Made by a program: the position numbers and the translations under genes
DNA from: Linnemannia schmuckeri
Lineage: Eukaryota > Mortierellomycota > Mortierellomycetes > Mortierellales > Mortierellaceae
DNA: 64,000 bases
NCBI GenBank assembly: GCA_029449235.1
Contig: JANATG010000020.1
Span: forward strand, 744,001 to 808,000
Direction of reading: 5' to 3'
Notes under the pieces: model-generated
Told to the model about the DNA's origin: nothing
Database searches by the model: none
What the model saw: only the letters and a program-made list of their open reading frames with translations
Shown: piece after piece, positions 22,701-32,632 of the stretch
How positions within the stretch are numbered: position 1 is the first letter of the stretch
Layout of the letters: the number at the start of each line of letters is the position of its first letter

Positions 22701-22797
22701 ATTTGCCGACACCCCCGAGCTCCGGACGGTCGTCCGTGACTTTGGAGGAGAGGTCGAGGCCGTTGTTGAGTTTATGATCTCTGCCGGCCGTCAGTAA
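19755..22797 (+). CDS. PB1 and UBA domain protein, p62/NBR1-like candidate receptor
   Basis: Two exons (19755-19859, 20149-22797) give 917 aa. Residues ~9-85 form a PB1 domain with a basic first part (CKVNFNGALRRF) and an acidic OPCA motif (YKDEEGDVISL, then DSELEDVL). The intron falls inside this domain. The last ~45 residues are a UBA domain (LTNMGFADTPELRTVV, then EVEAVVEFM). Between them lie two Arg/Gly-rich regions, a Met-Pro repeat (MPPMPHMPNMPAMPAM, ~477-508), a GWTWTLLPDE segment (~607) that fits a LIR core W-x-x-L with acidic flank, His-rich runs and a Gln/Glu-rich EEQR repeat likely to form a helix. PB1 plus UBA is the end-to-end plan of p62 and NBR1 autophagy receptors, but no ZZ finger or FW domain is visible. 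Autophagy function is inference. Confidence 0.8.
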
Positions 22798-23606
22798 ACC
22801 TTTTCTTGATGGCTTCTTCCCTCTTCATTTCTTTCTTTGTTATGATTTGACATGACAACATGTATTATTTTTTCACACACTAGCGTGGTCTTTTCTTTGT
22901 AGTCAATAACATGATTTTTTTATGATGATATGAGCAAACTGTTTGCATCGGTGAAGAGCAGATGATTGGTGGCTGAAAAAAAAGATAAACGGGCTGGCAC
23001 GCAAACGTACAAGGAGGGGATGGACCCTTGGATGCACAACTGGATGCACTGTGCACTTGAAAGTTCACTGAGAATATTCAAACCCAGGCAAGCCCTCGCC
23101 ATTTTCTTGGTTCAAACACTAGTCTGGACGAAGCCTCTCATCGCAAAGTCCATAAAAAACAAAAGGCGCAAGAAAAAAAGTGCCATCACCCACACTCTCA
23201 GTGGACGCAAAGTCAAGAAGCGTGCATGTTGACAAAAAGAATGCGCCCTCTTATTTGGATGCACTCTTCAAAACACAATATAAATGACGCCAACAGAGAA
23301 TTTCAATGAACAAGCGCACGCCGCACTTTTTAGAGTTGTCTGCAATGCTTATGTTTATTTGTTGCTCTCAGACTGTGAAAGAGGTTTGACCCCACTTTTT
23401 TCTGCTTCTGTTCTTTTCTTTTTGTTTTCCTGCTCTTCACCAGATCTCCTTCCCTTTCTCCTTCTCATCTCACAATCACTCCTCTCGTTCATCTCTTCGT
23501 TTGCACACATCTCACTCCTGGCTCTAGCTGCCTCACTACAACATCAACCGTCAAGAAAGCTCAGCTTTCAAGCGTCCTCATTTTCAGCTAACCTCGACGT
23601 GCGACA
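22798..23606. other. Intergenic
   Basis: About 810 bp: 3' flank of the PB1-UBA gene, then a TATAAA at 23279-23284 and a pyrimidine-rich leader (23395-23590) for the next small gene. No other gene supported. Confidence 0.45.
23279..23284 (+). promoter_or_regulatory. TATA box
   Basis: TATAAA about 325 bp upstream of the small membrane-protein ATG, followed by a CT-rich leader. Confidence 0.35.
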
Positions 23607-23876
23607 ATGAGTAGTCCCGGATCGTCTACGGCTGCCATTATCATTGGAGTCTTTGGAGTGTTTATCATCATTGGGAGCCTCGCCTTCTACTTGCACAAGC
23701 AAGAGCAGAACAAAAATACCACTCAGTCCCCTATCACCCCAGAACATCCTGCCTTCAAGAACCAAGGCATCCACAACAACATCATCACTCGTACGCAACA
23801 GCCTGGGCAGAATCAGCAAAGCAGCGCAGCCCTAGCAAAAACAAGTTACAAGGGTTCCTTTCAGGCCAAGCAGTGA
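23607..23876 (+). CDS. Small single-pass membrane protein, unidentified
   Basis: 89 aa, single exon. A short polar N-terminus (MSSPGSSTA) precedes one strong hydrophobic helix (AIIIGVFGVFIIIGSLAFYL, residues ~9-28). A basic HKQEQNK stop-transfer-like stretch and a Gln/Asn/Ser-rich tail follow. By the positive-inside rule the tail should be cytosolic, making it a type III-like or signal-anchored protein. It lies behind a TATA box and a CT-rich leader, which supports a real gene. No family recognised. Confidence 0.6.
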   Translation: MSSPGSSTAAIIIGVFGVFIIIGSLAFYLHKQEQNKNTTQSPITPEHPAFKNQGIHNNIITRTQQPGQNQQSSAALAKTSYKGSFQAKQ

Positions 23877-24927
23877 ATACAATGCATGGAGGATCATCGA
23901 GTTCGGGGCTACATTCCATTCTTTTGGAACTTGTGTGAACTATGAGCGAGTCTGGTTTGCTTAGTCAAGTGTCATCCACTTCTAAGGGACGGCTCTTATG
24001 TTTTTTTTTGCACATCGTTATAAATAGGGGGGATAAACATCGTCAATCTCTCTTCACTATTCATCATTCCTTTTCTCTTTTATCCTTCTCACTTTCGTAG
24101 TTTTCTCATTCTCACTCTCTTCCTTCATTTACCCTTTTTCTTTTTTCTTTTTCTTTTTCTAAACCAAGTTTTCGTATCAAATAGCAAATAAGAGAGGTTT
24201 ATCGGATAAGCCATAGGTCCCGACTTGGGACCGAGAGTTTGTATCAGATAAGACAGGTTATCATTTAAGAGGGTATCATATAAGAGGGCTCGACTGTAAC
24301 TGTGCGAATGCTTATTTTCAAACTCAGTTCGGGCACGATCAGTCAACTGGAAAGATGAGAGGGGAAGGAGGGTTGGGGCCAAATTTCGACCCAAATGGAA
24401 GCATTTGATCGACCGTGCCTCCCCCGCTTCACTTGGGGAGAGGTGATGTATTGACGGGAGCTTTTGCTTAGCTTGGCAAAAATACCGGGCAACGACAAAA
24501 AGGAAGCTGAAGCATGAGGGGGTCGAACAGGTACAATAGAAGGAAGAGACGAGGCAGAGAAGGTTTGTTGTTAGCAGGTGCCGCAAAAAAATCGATGTCT
24601 TCTTCCTGGCAAAAAGATGCAGTTGTATTTTTTCCCTCGGTATTATTTGTGTGACTGAATGTTAATGAGCATGCCTGTTCGACATGTAGGCTTTCAAATA
24701 AGGAAAAGGAATGTTAAAAACATGACACTATCGACTCTATTCTTTACCTTCACCCTTTCCATCCGCCATCCTTCTCTTCCTGTTTCTATGATCTCCATCG
24801 CAGGCAATCCCCCATATTTTCTTCTCTTCTTCCTCCGCCTATTTATTCTTTCCTACCCAACGTCCACGCCTTCACGCCCTTACGGCCCATCATTACGCAA
24901 AAACTAAACTAAACAAAACACTCCACC
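23877..24927. other. Gene-free stretch with a transposon-like end
   Basis: About 1.05 kb at the left edge of the accessory region. It includes the pogo/Tigger-like terminus at 24171-24298; the rest shows no coding signal. Confidence 0.45.
24171..24298 (-). mobile_element. Single terminus of a pogo/Tigger-like DNA transposon (fossil)
   Basis: Read on the minus strand the segment begins TACAGTCGAGCCCTC and continues with repeated TTAT-TGATAC-type subunits, each carrying a CTCTTAT-like core spaced about 20 bp. It also holds a GGTCCC-GACTT-GGGACC hairpin (24216-24232). A TA followed by CAGTCGA and staggered subterminal repeats are the hallmark of pogo/Tigger-family ends. No partner terminus and no transposase were found in the window, so it is a solo end or the edge of a decayed or non-autonomous element. 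Confidence 0.5.
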
Positions 24928-25936
24928 ATGGGCGTGCTAAAAGATTTGTACTGTATCATATCAGACCCAGCAGGCAAAACAGCCTACGACCTCACCTTCG
25001 ACTTTAGCTACACAGTCCCCGTAGGGTCCTATTAATACCGCTACGAGATGGACCTCTACAAGACTAACGATTACCCAGCCTCTCCGTCGACCGCCAACCT
25101 CACTTGGTCGGTCGTCTCTCGGATATACTACGACCACATCATCCAAGACGAGGCCGCCAATAGCGGATTCAATCGAACGTTTTCTTGTACTATCAGGGCC
25201 CAGGGAGTCTTCACGATGTTTGGTCGCCACTGGGCCAGTTCAAGGAAGGAAACAAGTCCTACGCTTTCCCATGTGATCCGATATGATCCTAATGGACGAT
25301 GAAGAAGAAGTTCGGGTATACGGGAGTTGGGGCTTGGAGCAGCATTCCGATTCCGGCGGAGCATGGGTGGTCGTCGTGTATTGAAAAGCTAGTATCCAGG
25401 TATGTGAGCGTCCCTGGTGTAGGAAGCGTTGCGGTTGTAGCATACCTGTCTGTCGGTAGAGGGACTGATGGTATTGCGAGCGTAAATGAGCAGACCAAGA
25501 CCCTCTCACCAATGAGTATTTGGATTCTGGTAAGAGTGAACGAGGGGTTGCTTACCTATAGTCGTAACTAGAAAGTTATGGCAATTAGTTGTTAACAGGT
25601 TACTCATGTTTTTAACAGCGCAGCATTTATCATATTAATTCGGTTTCTTTTTTTTTTTTATCCTGAAAAAAAATTTGACAATAGAACATGGCACTTCACG
25701 GATTCCCAGACGAGATTGTGGTCGGCAACGATCGTCTGTACACATTTGCTGATAGGGGCATGATGCGCACCGACATGGCTTATTGGACCAATATCCCTCT
25801 CACGCCTGAGGCACTTCCGCCTCAGCCCAAGGTCAAGATCTATGACAACTCGACGATTTTTTATGACTGGTATGGGATTTCGAAAGCCTTGCTCTATGTC
25901 AAGGACGGTAACGTCACTCTGATCAATGTCCAACGC
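24928..25936 (+). pseudogene. Decayed gene of a family with a second broken copy at 59960
   Basis: A frame opens with ATG at 24928 (MGVLKDLYCIISDPAGKTAY) but meets TAA at 25033. It continues in frame (LTWSVVSRIYYDHII, then FSCTIRAQGVFTMF) to about 25300, with a frame change near 25230-25300 (QFKEGNKSYAFPCDPI in another frame). A clean exon-like block at 25685-25936 (84 codons, AG before and GTAAGT after) encodes PDEIVVGNDRLYTFADRG and TIFYDWYGISKALLYVKDGN. Codon use is coding-like despite the lesions. The family is not recognised. The partial match to 59960-60500 (LTW-VVS, CT-[IV]-x3-G-x-x-T-x-F) shows it is a repeated family, perhaps extracellular beta-rich. Confidence 0.55.
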
Positions 25937-27830
25937 GTAAGTGCCAAAGGAAGGTCAATGTTTGTTCGAAACTAAAAAGTTCGACCTTGATGCCATGTAT
26001 TTTTTGCTTTTAAGTTAGTCGCCTAACATCTAACTGACATGAGACCCAAGCCCATCATGGGCAGGTTCATCATGAGATCTGGGTTGCGGGCCTTGGCTTA
26101 TAACTTGAATGTGCTCATCGGTGGTGTCATCAAAACCACAGATCGGTCCAGCATGAAACTGGGGCAGTAATTCGCCAATCCGACTTTGAGCCATAGTTTG
26201 AGGCGTGAGCGGATGCAGGATAGGACGTGAACCAAGATCAGATATATCAATAGTAGTTTCTCCACGGCCTAGACGGAAGGGTTGGCGCGGTCAACCTCAA
26301 GTTCCGAGATATGTTCTCCTATAACTCGGATTTGGGGGTTGGATTTGAGAGATGCCTCGACTGCCTTGGACGACGCGCTGGTGGTCCATGCCATTTTTTG
26401 CTCGGCTTGGCCGATGTTTTTTTGCCTGAGGCAGGCCAGATCCTTGATCTTAGAACAGTGGATCGGACATAACGCAAGAAGTACATGTGTAGGAGGGGCT
26501 GTATAAGGCATGATGAAATCACATAGAAAATCTGTATTCTTCGACTTACGGGCGTTTCCTTGTTCATTCTTGATTTACCTGGCAAAGCGGATGGGCGAGA
26601 GTATCAGAGAAGGAGGACGAGAGACAACTAGGGCACGTGTGAGTGCGAGATAAAGAGGAAAAGTTTATTGTAAGGCGGAGGATGATGATTATCCTGGACC
26701 AGCAATGGTGTCTGAGATGGCATGCCATCAATGCAACATCACGTGACTAATTTATAGTGAGTGGGGCGGGGTCTTGAAGGGAGTTGCCCTAGGTTGGCCG
26801 AGGCGTTGGCGTCAGTGCCAGGTGTGATAGGGTCACTCGTCAAGGAAGAGGGAGAGGGGAAAGTGGAGTTACTCTACAACCCCTGTATTCGAGGGTGTAT
26901 CTTCAGGATCGATGGCCAATAACTCAGATAGCGGGCAGACAAGGAAAAAGATGTATATACGTGTGTGTGTCTCCCTTCTCAGTATCGCGAATAAAGACGG
27001 TAACTCTCAAGACCTGCTCGTATCGTGGGAAGAAAGGAGCTTTTCCACACTCGCAGGCAAACACGTAAAATGGTCAAATGGCCGCCAGAAGCTAAGCCAC
27101 TCCAAATCACCACATTATTTCGTCCCAAAAAGGAAAGAATGGGAGAAAGGACCATTCCGACACATCCAAGAATTGATACATCGTCACTAGACGAGCGTCT
27201 CTCCCTTGAAAAAAAAAAAAAAAAAAAAAAACTCTACACATCCAAACCAAAGATGATGTTTCTCGTTGTGTAAAAATCCATTCACGAAATGACGGTGTGT
27301 ATATTTTAGCGTTTTGTGTAATAGCACAGAATCACAGATAGCAGTTGATTAAAAATCTAGAAGCCTTTGCAACAGTATCAAAAGGGGAAAAGTGTTCATC
27401 TTAAGAAACACTGACACATCTAGAATAAGTAGACTAATATAGCTTGTTCGGTTGCAAGTCTGATAAATACTGTACAAGATGTTGCTTTGATAAACTTATG
27501 TTGATGGGGTGGGCAGAGGACGAGCGGCAATAGGGTCAAGATGAGGTGAAAGAGGAAGGAGCGTGATTCTACACATATTTATGTGCAGTTGAAGCAAGTA
27601 CACCACACCCACACGATTCCGTCTCCGTAAAATGAAGTGTCGTCTGCTCACATTCCTTTTGTGTGAGTACTTTTCTACGCCTTCCGTTTCCTTGTTCACG
27701 CTTCCCGTCTTATTCAACCTCTGTCACATCACTTTTGTACTCCAGTACTGTTCTCTCTTTCTTCTGTTCATGCCCTCATATTTGACCACCTCTACGCCTC
27801 CGTTTCTGTTTACTCTCCCAGCCTCAATCA
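25937..27830. other. Gene-poor accessory stretch
   Basis: About 1.9 kb with only short open frames on both strands and no recognisable domain. It contains a 23-nt A run at 27209-27231. It may hold decayed mobile sequence, but nothing identifiable. Confidence 0.4.
27209..27231. repeat. Poly(A) tract, 23 nt
   Basis: Uninterrupted A run inside the gene-poor region; possibly the tail of a retroposed sequence, but no body is recognisable upstream. Confidence 0.7.
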
Positions 27831-28020
27831 TTTTTTTTTTTTTTTTTTTTTTTTTTTCAAATTGGTCAGAGCCTTGTTGGTCTTGAGTGCCTCAGCCAGT
27901 GCCTGAGCACCTTTGTTTCCAGTTATGTTGCCTTTCGGGTTCATTGTGGTCCGAATCGAATTGAGCATCTCAGACAGCATCAGATTTTCGATCATCTGTG
28001 ACGTCGCAGGCATGGCATTA
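27831..28020 (-). pseudogene. Leucine-rich-repeat (ribonuclease-inhibitor type) fragment abutting a poly(A) tract
   Basis: Read on the minus strand, 28013 to 27858 encodes MPATSQMIENLMLSEMLNSI and then GNKGAQALAEALKTNKALTN. The second part matches the N-x-I-G-x-x-G-A-Q-A-L-A-E-A-L-K-x-N consensus of ribonuclease-inhibitor-type LRRs (NLR-like or RanGAP-like proteins). The frame runs straight into 27 A residues (27857-27831), giving only Lys codons. This looks like a truncated reverse-transcribed fragment with a tail, or an LRR exon joined to a homopolymer by chance. Too short to be a functional gene. Confidence 0.5.
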
Positions 28021-28716
28021 ATGATGACAGGGTCTGAGAAATAAAAAGGGTAGGGTTAAGAGTGGCAGAGAGAACTGATTCATGCATCATTTGTTGCTTC
28101 GCCCTATCCAGAGTCAAAACCTTAAAATACCTTCGCCTCATATAGCAGATATACATATAGTAGAAGGAAAACGCGTCTACTACGAAGAGAAAAAAAATGC
28201 CTCACTCTATGCCGAGTCATAAGGCTTTGCTCTGGCTTCAGGCATTAATCAAGGATCTTCGCCATTACGAACTTATCTTTGTAGCATGTTGGGTGGAAAG
28301 ATGGCTTTAGATACTTGGAATGAGTGCATCAGTTCAGAGTAGACAGATGGCATTGATCCATAAAAACGACGCTTAGATAGTCATATATTGTGGACACCAG
28401 CGTTTTATGCCCCTGAGTCCTTTGATTAAATTCACTCAATGATCTAGAGTGTTATATTCTATGATCAGTGTGAAATAACAACGGTGAAGTAGATACGGTG
28501 AGAAAGAGATGTGGTCCTTGCACGCACATCGGATTGCTTTTTATTAAGAGACTACACTAGCGATGAACAATACGGTGATCGGTCCATATATCTAAGAACA
28601 GTGACAAAAAAATTTATGCCTATACGGTTTCAGGACAATGGGCACGAAAAATTCTCTGATTGGCCACATCTTTTGATGGAAATAGGCGTTTTCGTTGGAT
28701 GGCAATAAGATTGTTC
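28021..28716. other. Gene-poor accessory stretch
   Basis: About 700 bp. A short plus-strand frame near 28198 (MPHSMPSHKALLWLQALIKD) may be a gene scrap; nothing identifiable. Confidence 0.35.
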
Positions 28717-28739
28717 CTAATGCGGATTGACTATTCTAA

Positions 28740-28911
28740 TATCAGACCCTGGACCTCCAAAGTGTTCCACCCCAGAGATTGCCTTGACGCCAACCTCAAC
28801 TTCCATCGCATCCTCAAGGACGACGACTCCGCTCTCGACAACGTCATCAAGGTACTCCAGGAGACCCTGCAGACATTCAAAAACTTCTACAGGTTGCACA
28901 CTGATCAGTGA
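28740..28911 (+). pseudogene. Gene fragment with coding-like codon use
   Basis: The block encodes FHPRDCLDANLNFHRILKDD and continues to VIKVLQETLQTFKNFYRLHT before a stop at 28909. Codons ending in C dominate (GAC, AAC, CTC, ATC), as in the well-expressed genes of this window and unlike the flanks. No upstream exon or start context was found, so it is probably the 3' end of a lost gene. Family not recognised. Confidence 0.35.
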
Positions 28912-29067
28912 TCGGAGCGATAAGAAAACAACGTGCTCTTTATTGTATGTGCATGGAATAAGATGATATTTCAAGGTCAAGAGTATCAACCAAAGTGTTC
29001 AGTTTATTTTCGTATGTTCAAAGGCTGCAACCATGTAAACGTTGCTGAATTTGAAGGGCATGGTGGT

Positions 29068-29301
29068 TCACTTTTGAGGATGGGATCCAGATGTCTTCTT
29101 GATATTTCCGTGGTGCTGCTTCTTGGTCTCGGTGCTGTCGGAGCTCTGCTGCTGGCTGTGCGAGTTAGGGTCGGTCTTGAAGGTCGACTGGGTAGTAGGA
29201 CCGTGGGAGGGATGACTCTTTCCGGTATTTGACAACTGCTCGGAGTGGTGGGCCCCGGGAGGTGTACCCATACTGGCTGGTTGCTGCAAGTGCTTGTTCA
29301 T
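29068..29301 (-). CDS. Small hydrophilic protein, unidentified
   Basis: 77 aa from ATG at 29301. Composition is His, Ser, Gln, Lys, Thr and Gly with almost no hydrophobic residues (MNKHLQQPASMGTPPGAHHS at the start, KKTSGSHPQK at the end). Fully disordered hydrophilic small proteins of this kind in fungi are often stress or desiccation related (hydrophilin-like), but no motif proves this. The frame extends upstream to 29589, but that part is not protein-like, and a TTAAAG-type box lies about 70 bp before 29301. It is an intact gene inside an otherwise decayed region. Confidence 0.5.
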   Translation of the reverse strand: MNKHLQQPASMGTPPGAHHSEQLSNTGKSHPSHGPTTQSTFKTDPNSHSQQQSSDSTETKKQHHGNIKKTSGSHPQK

Positions 29302-29910
29302 ATTGTGGAGATGGTGCAAGGACAAAAGGGGAATGGTATGGGAAAGCTGAAGCAGGGAGCTCTCGGCTTTAAGTAGCAAAACTTCGGACGACTTTTTCAT
29401 GCAGGTTTTTTTAATTTGTTTCTTTGGTAATTCTATTGACAGCTCTAAATGATAATGCATGAACGATGTGTGCGAAACAGGGCCTGTGCTTTCCTCGCTC
29501 CCTCTCAGAGACATAGGTGCATCCACCAATGAGTCGCCCCCATCAGACTGCTCTGGTCTGCGTTCCATGAAAAGAGCATGCGATTTCATCTCTTCGATAA
29601 CGTAATTATCACGTCCATGACCTTATGAGGGAATTTTTTGTGGTCCTTTTTGTTGATGCTGTAAGTAGTAGACACATCCAAAAAATAGGCTTCGCATATG
29701 ACTTAGGCCAGGTGTACTTTTTCTCACTAGGAATATTGACGGTACACTCCACTTGTAAACAATCCGGTGCATGGGTGTTCTTCATGTAGTTGAGGTCCTT
29801 TTAGTGATTGGGGTCCTTTTGTGGGATTCTTTTTGTGAGCATTGTTGGGGTCTTTTTTATTGACGAATCGTTCTGTCTGAGAGGTTCTCTTATTCCCGGT
29901 TATTAATTTT
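29302..29910. other. Gene-poor accessory stretch
   Basis: About 600 bp holding the presumed promoter of the small hydrophilic gene and AT-rich sequence with short repeats of GGTCCTTTT-type (29640, 29799, 29811). No gene seen. Confidence 0.4.
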
Positions 29911-29945
29911 GGTCAAAATGGGATTTGAACCCACAACCTTTCGAA
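29911..29945 (-). other. tRNA-like 3' half (T-arm and acceptor strand) or retroelement primer-binding site
   Basis: The minus strand reads a canonical T-arm, GTGGG-TTCAAAT-CCCAT, followed by TTTGACCA, preceded by AAGGTT in the variable-loop position. No D-arm or 5' acceptor partner is found upstream, so it is not a full tRNA. On the plus strand it begins TGG followed by the complement of a tRNA 3' end, the form of an LTR-retrotransposon primer-binding site. Either reading implies a mobile-element footprint. Confidence 0.45.
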
Positions 29946-29959
29946 CTTTTTTTGATAAA

Positions 29960-30244
29960 CCTATATTTGACACTCTGGAATTGACACTGGAATCTGGACT
30001 GGGTCGCCTAGCAGCGCCGAAGGATCTGGAGATGGTTGGGTTTGAGTATATCAACCACAAGATTGGCAAGGCCGAGTTGAACTGGATGGCCAAGAGTTAG
30101 CCCAAGTTGAAGTTGATGTATGGTCTAGACAAGGAGCGGCTGATGGACATTGAGTATGACAGGAAGCGGATAGAACTGCGCAATCGCTTAAAGCGATTGC
30201 GACCGGAGGTCGTTCACGACAGCTTGTTTGAGGACGACTATTAG
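29960..30244 (+). pseudogene. 3' end of an F-box/LRR-type gene with an in-frame stop
   Basis: Plus-strand frame: IFDTLELTLESGLGRLAAPK, then LEMVGFEYINHKIGKAELNW MAKS, a TAG at 30098, then PKLKLMYGLDKERLMDIEYD and finally RPEVVHDSLFEDDY before a second TAG at 30242. From memory of the family this is the typical C-terminus of the expanded F-box proteins of Mortierella-type fungi, where the residue at the TAG is normally Trp (TGG to TAG). The rest of the gene is missing upstream. Family identification is moderate; the interrupted frame is directly visible. Confidence 0.55.
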
Positions 30245-32632
30245 CATAGCGCACGTTTATTCACACTTTCCTTTTTGTAGGAATGTTTCTGTTCCTTTCC
30301 AAATTAATAATTTGGTAGCGCTTTCTGGCTTCCTCTTTGTCTTCTTTTTTTGCTTTGTTGCTGGTAGCAACTGAAAATTGTGATGACTTTTTTTTTGTCG
30401 ACAGGATTAACCGACGAACAAACACACCATGTTTCGTTGCCCTGCATTCATTTGCTCTGCACGCATTGCTTGCTTCGGTTTTCTCAGCATTTGTTTTGCT
30501 CTGGACTCAGTCCTCTACCATCATTTCCTCCGCATTCTTTTTTTTAACGCAAGTTTCACATGGAAAAGATGTCCACAAAAACCAGTCGACTATTGCGTTT
30601 GTACTGAACGCTTATTAAATGCATACCACACGCGTTGCCTCTTAGTATCAAGGTATCCTTACTTAAACTATAGGGTCCCTTATTTAACCTAACATATAAG
30701 GCGGATCACTTAGTGAAAAGTTAACCCACTTAGTTAAGACGACAAATCACTGATTAAAAGTGGCCATTCAGTACAAAAGCTCCCCTCCTTTTTTTAGACT
30801 ATGTCTACAACGATATTTTTTCTTTCCCCACTCATCCTCTCACTCATTCTCTCTTTGGACTCTCGCAGTCCTTTCTGTGCATGGTCTGGTGAAGTTGAGG
30901 TAGGCCTGAGGCGTAGTTCTCGACCTCTTCTTCTGCCTCAATCTCTCACTCTAACATCTTTTTTCTTTTGTGTGAAAAGCGCAAAAAGTTGAGGAATGCA
31001 GTGTGCTTCTTCTTGTCGTCTTCGTTACTGCTGTTGTTGATGTACCTCTTAACGTGAAAAATAGAGAAGGGAGAGGCAGAGAAACAGAGATGAAGGCCAG
31101 AGAACAATAGTGAGAAGAGGATAAGCCATCTCGACAAAAAAGTGTAAAAATAAGAAATGATGAATGGAGCGACAGAAGGAGAGACGGAAAAGGCCTCTTT
31201 TCTTCCCTTGAGCCTTTCGTCAACTCCCTCTCACCTACATGTTCATGCACTAGAGTTCGAGGCGGCCATGCATACTCCTTCCAATCCCCTCTATGTCCTG
31301 CCCTCACTGTCCCCCTTCCTCTCTCTGTCTTTATTTTTCCTGAGAGCAAAAATAAACAAAAAAACTAAAAATGAAAACATTCATCCAAGAGAGGAAATGG
31401 AAGGGTCATCTGCCTATTCTTACCATTCACACCGCTCATCTTAACGGAAAAAAAAAGGATTTCGTTGGCGTCGAATTGCAGAAACAGACACCCCTTTTGT
31501 TGTTCCTGAGCCTGAAAATAGTTAAACAGACAGACAGACTCATACGCAGATACAGAACACACATGCATATATACACTCTCACCTTGTCATTCGAACTTCC
31601 TCTCCCTTCCCTCTCTGAATACATAGCTTGGGAAGGTGAAATAAAACTTCAATGTGCTTTTCTTGTTGCTAGTTACTTTAGTCCTTTAATCTTCCATCCG
31701 CGTAAACAAAAAAGCAAAATCTAAAATAAAACAGACCCTGGGCGCCAAACTGAACGGTCCACTGTTTTTATTCGTTTTTAGTGGATGGGGATAAACAAAG
31801 AGAGCTGAACAAAACAAAATAATAAAAATGAGCAGCTGGACAAACAACTCATCCATTTTCCTTAACATGAGAGCAGCAAGTTGGCATGGATGGATTAGGA
31901 TAGACTGGGGTGGTTGGACACCCTTCTTCACCTTGCAGAAAGAGAGATTAGAAAGATAAAGAGCCAGAGAGCTGAATGATACTGAAGAAATGTATTAGGC
32001 TGAATTCCTTTGTCAACCTTGTTTTTTCATTACTGGTGGATCAAAACAGTCTATGAACAAATCATTTATCGATAGCTCGTGTCGTATCATCATGTCTAGT
32101 CTCCAGGCATATCGTTGTGTTCTTCTTGGTGTTATTGTTGTTGTTGTTCTTCCTGTGAATGGTGCTGTATCTAGTCTGTGGGACAAGGTTGGTTATTTTT
32201 AACCGCATAACCATATCCATACCCATAGAGGGGTCCAGGCAGGTGGAAACGCCAGGATTAGACGAGAACGAGGAGAATCCTTGGTCCCGTCTTGTTGTCC
32301 AGGGCTTTTTTTTTGTTTGTTTAAATAGAGAGGGGTCATTCCAACGGGGTTCCCCTTTTCTTATTTGTCCAGCTCCCCTTCCTTCAACTAACTCTCATTT
32401 ATTTTCCAGGTACCCCTCCCTTACTTTTTTCCCTCTACAAGTAAACATAGCAAAAACCCTACCCCTCTCCTTTCTTTCCTTCTTCCTCTCCTCCTGTCTT
32501 CTCTTCTCTTTCTCTCATTTCTCCACAACTTTCTCCAACGCCTTGACCCTCACTTCTCCTTCGTCCTCCTACTTCACGTACTACCCACTTCTTGCCCTCA
32601 TTCATCGATCTAAACTCCAACCACCAACCATC
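30245..32632. other. Long gene-free interval
   Basis: About 2.4 kb. 30650-30790 is AT-rich with repeated CTTA/TTAA words (ACTTAAACT, CTTATTTAACC, CACTTAGTGAAAAG, CACTTAGTTAAG), possibly another eroded element end. 32100-32145 has a GTT-rich run. 32450-32630 is the CT-rich leader of the next gene. No coding sequence supported. Confidence 0.4.

Noticed and set aside
26269..26511. 80-codon minus-strand frame (MPYTAPPTHVLLALCPIHCS)
   Set aside because: No domain, no splice context and no coding bias; left inside the gene-poor stretch rather than called.
32159..32632. In-frame extension upstream of the GPI-type protein
   Set aside because: The frame is open, but the residues are low-complexity Phe/Leu/Ser from a CT-rich leader, and the signal peptide starts at 32633.
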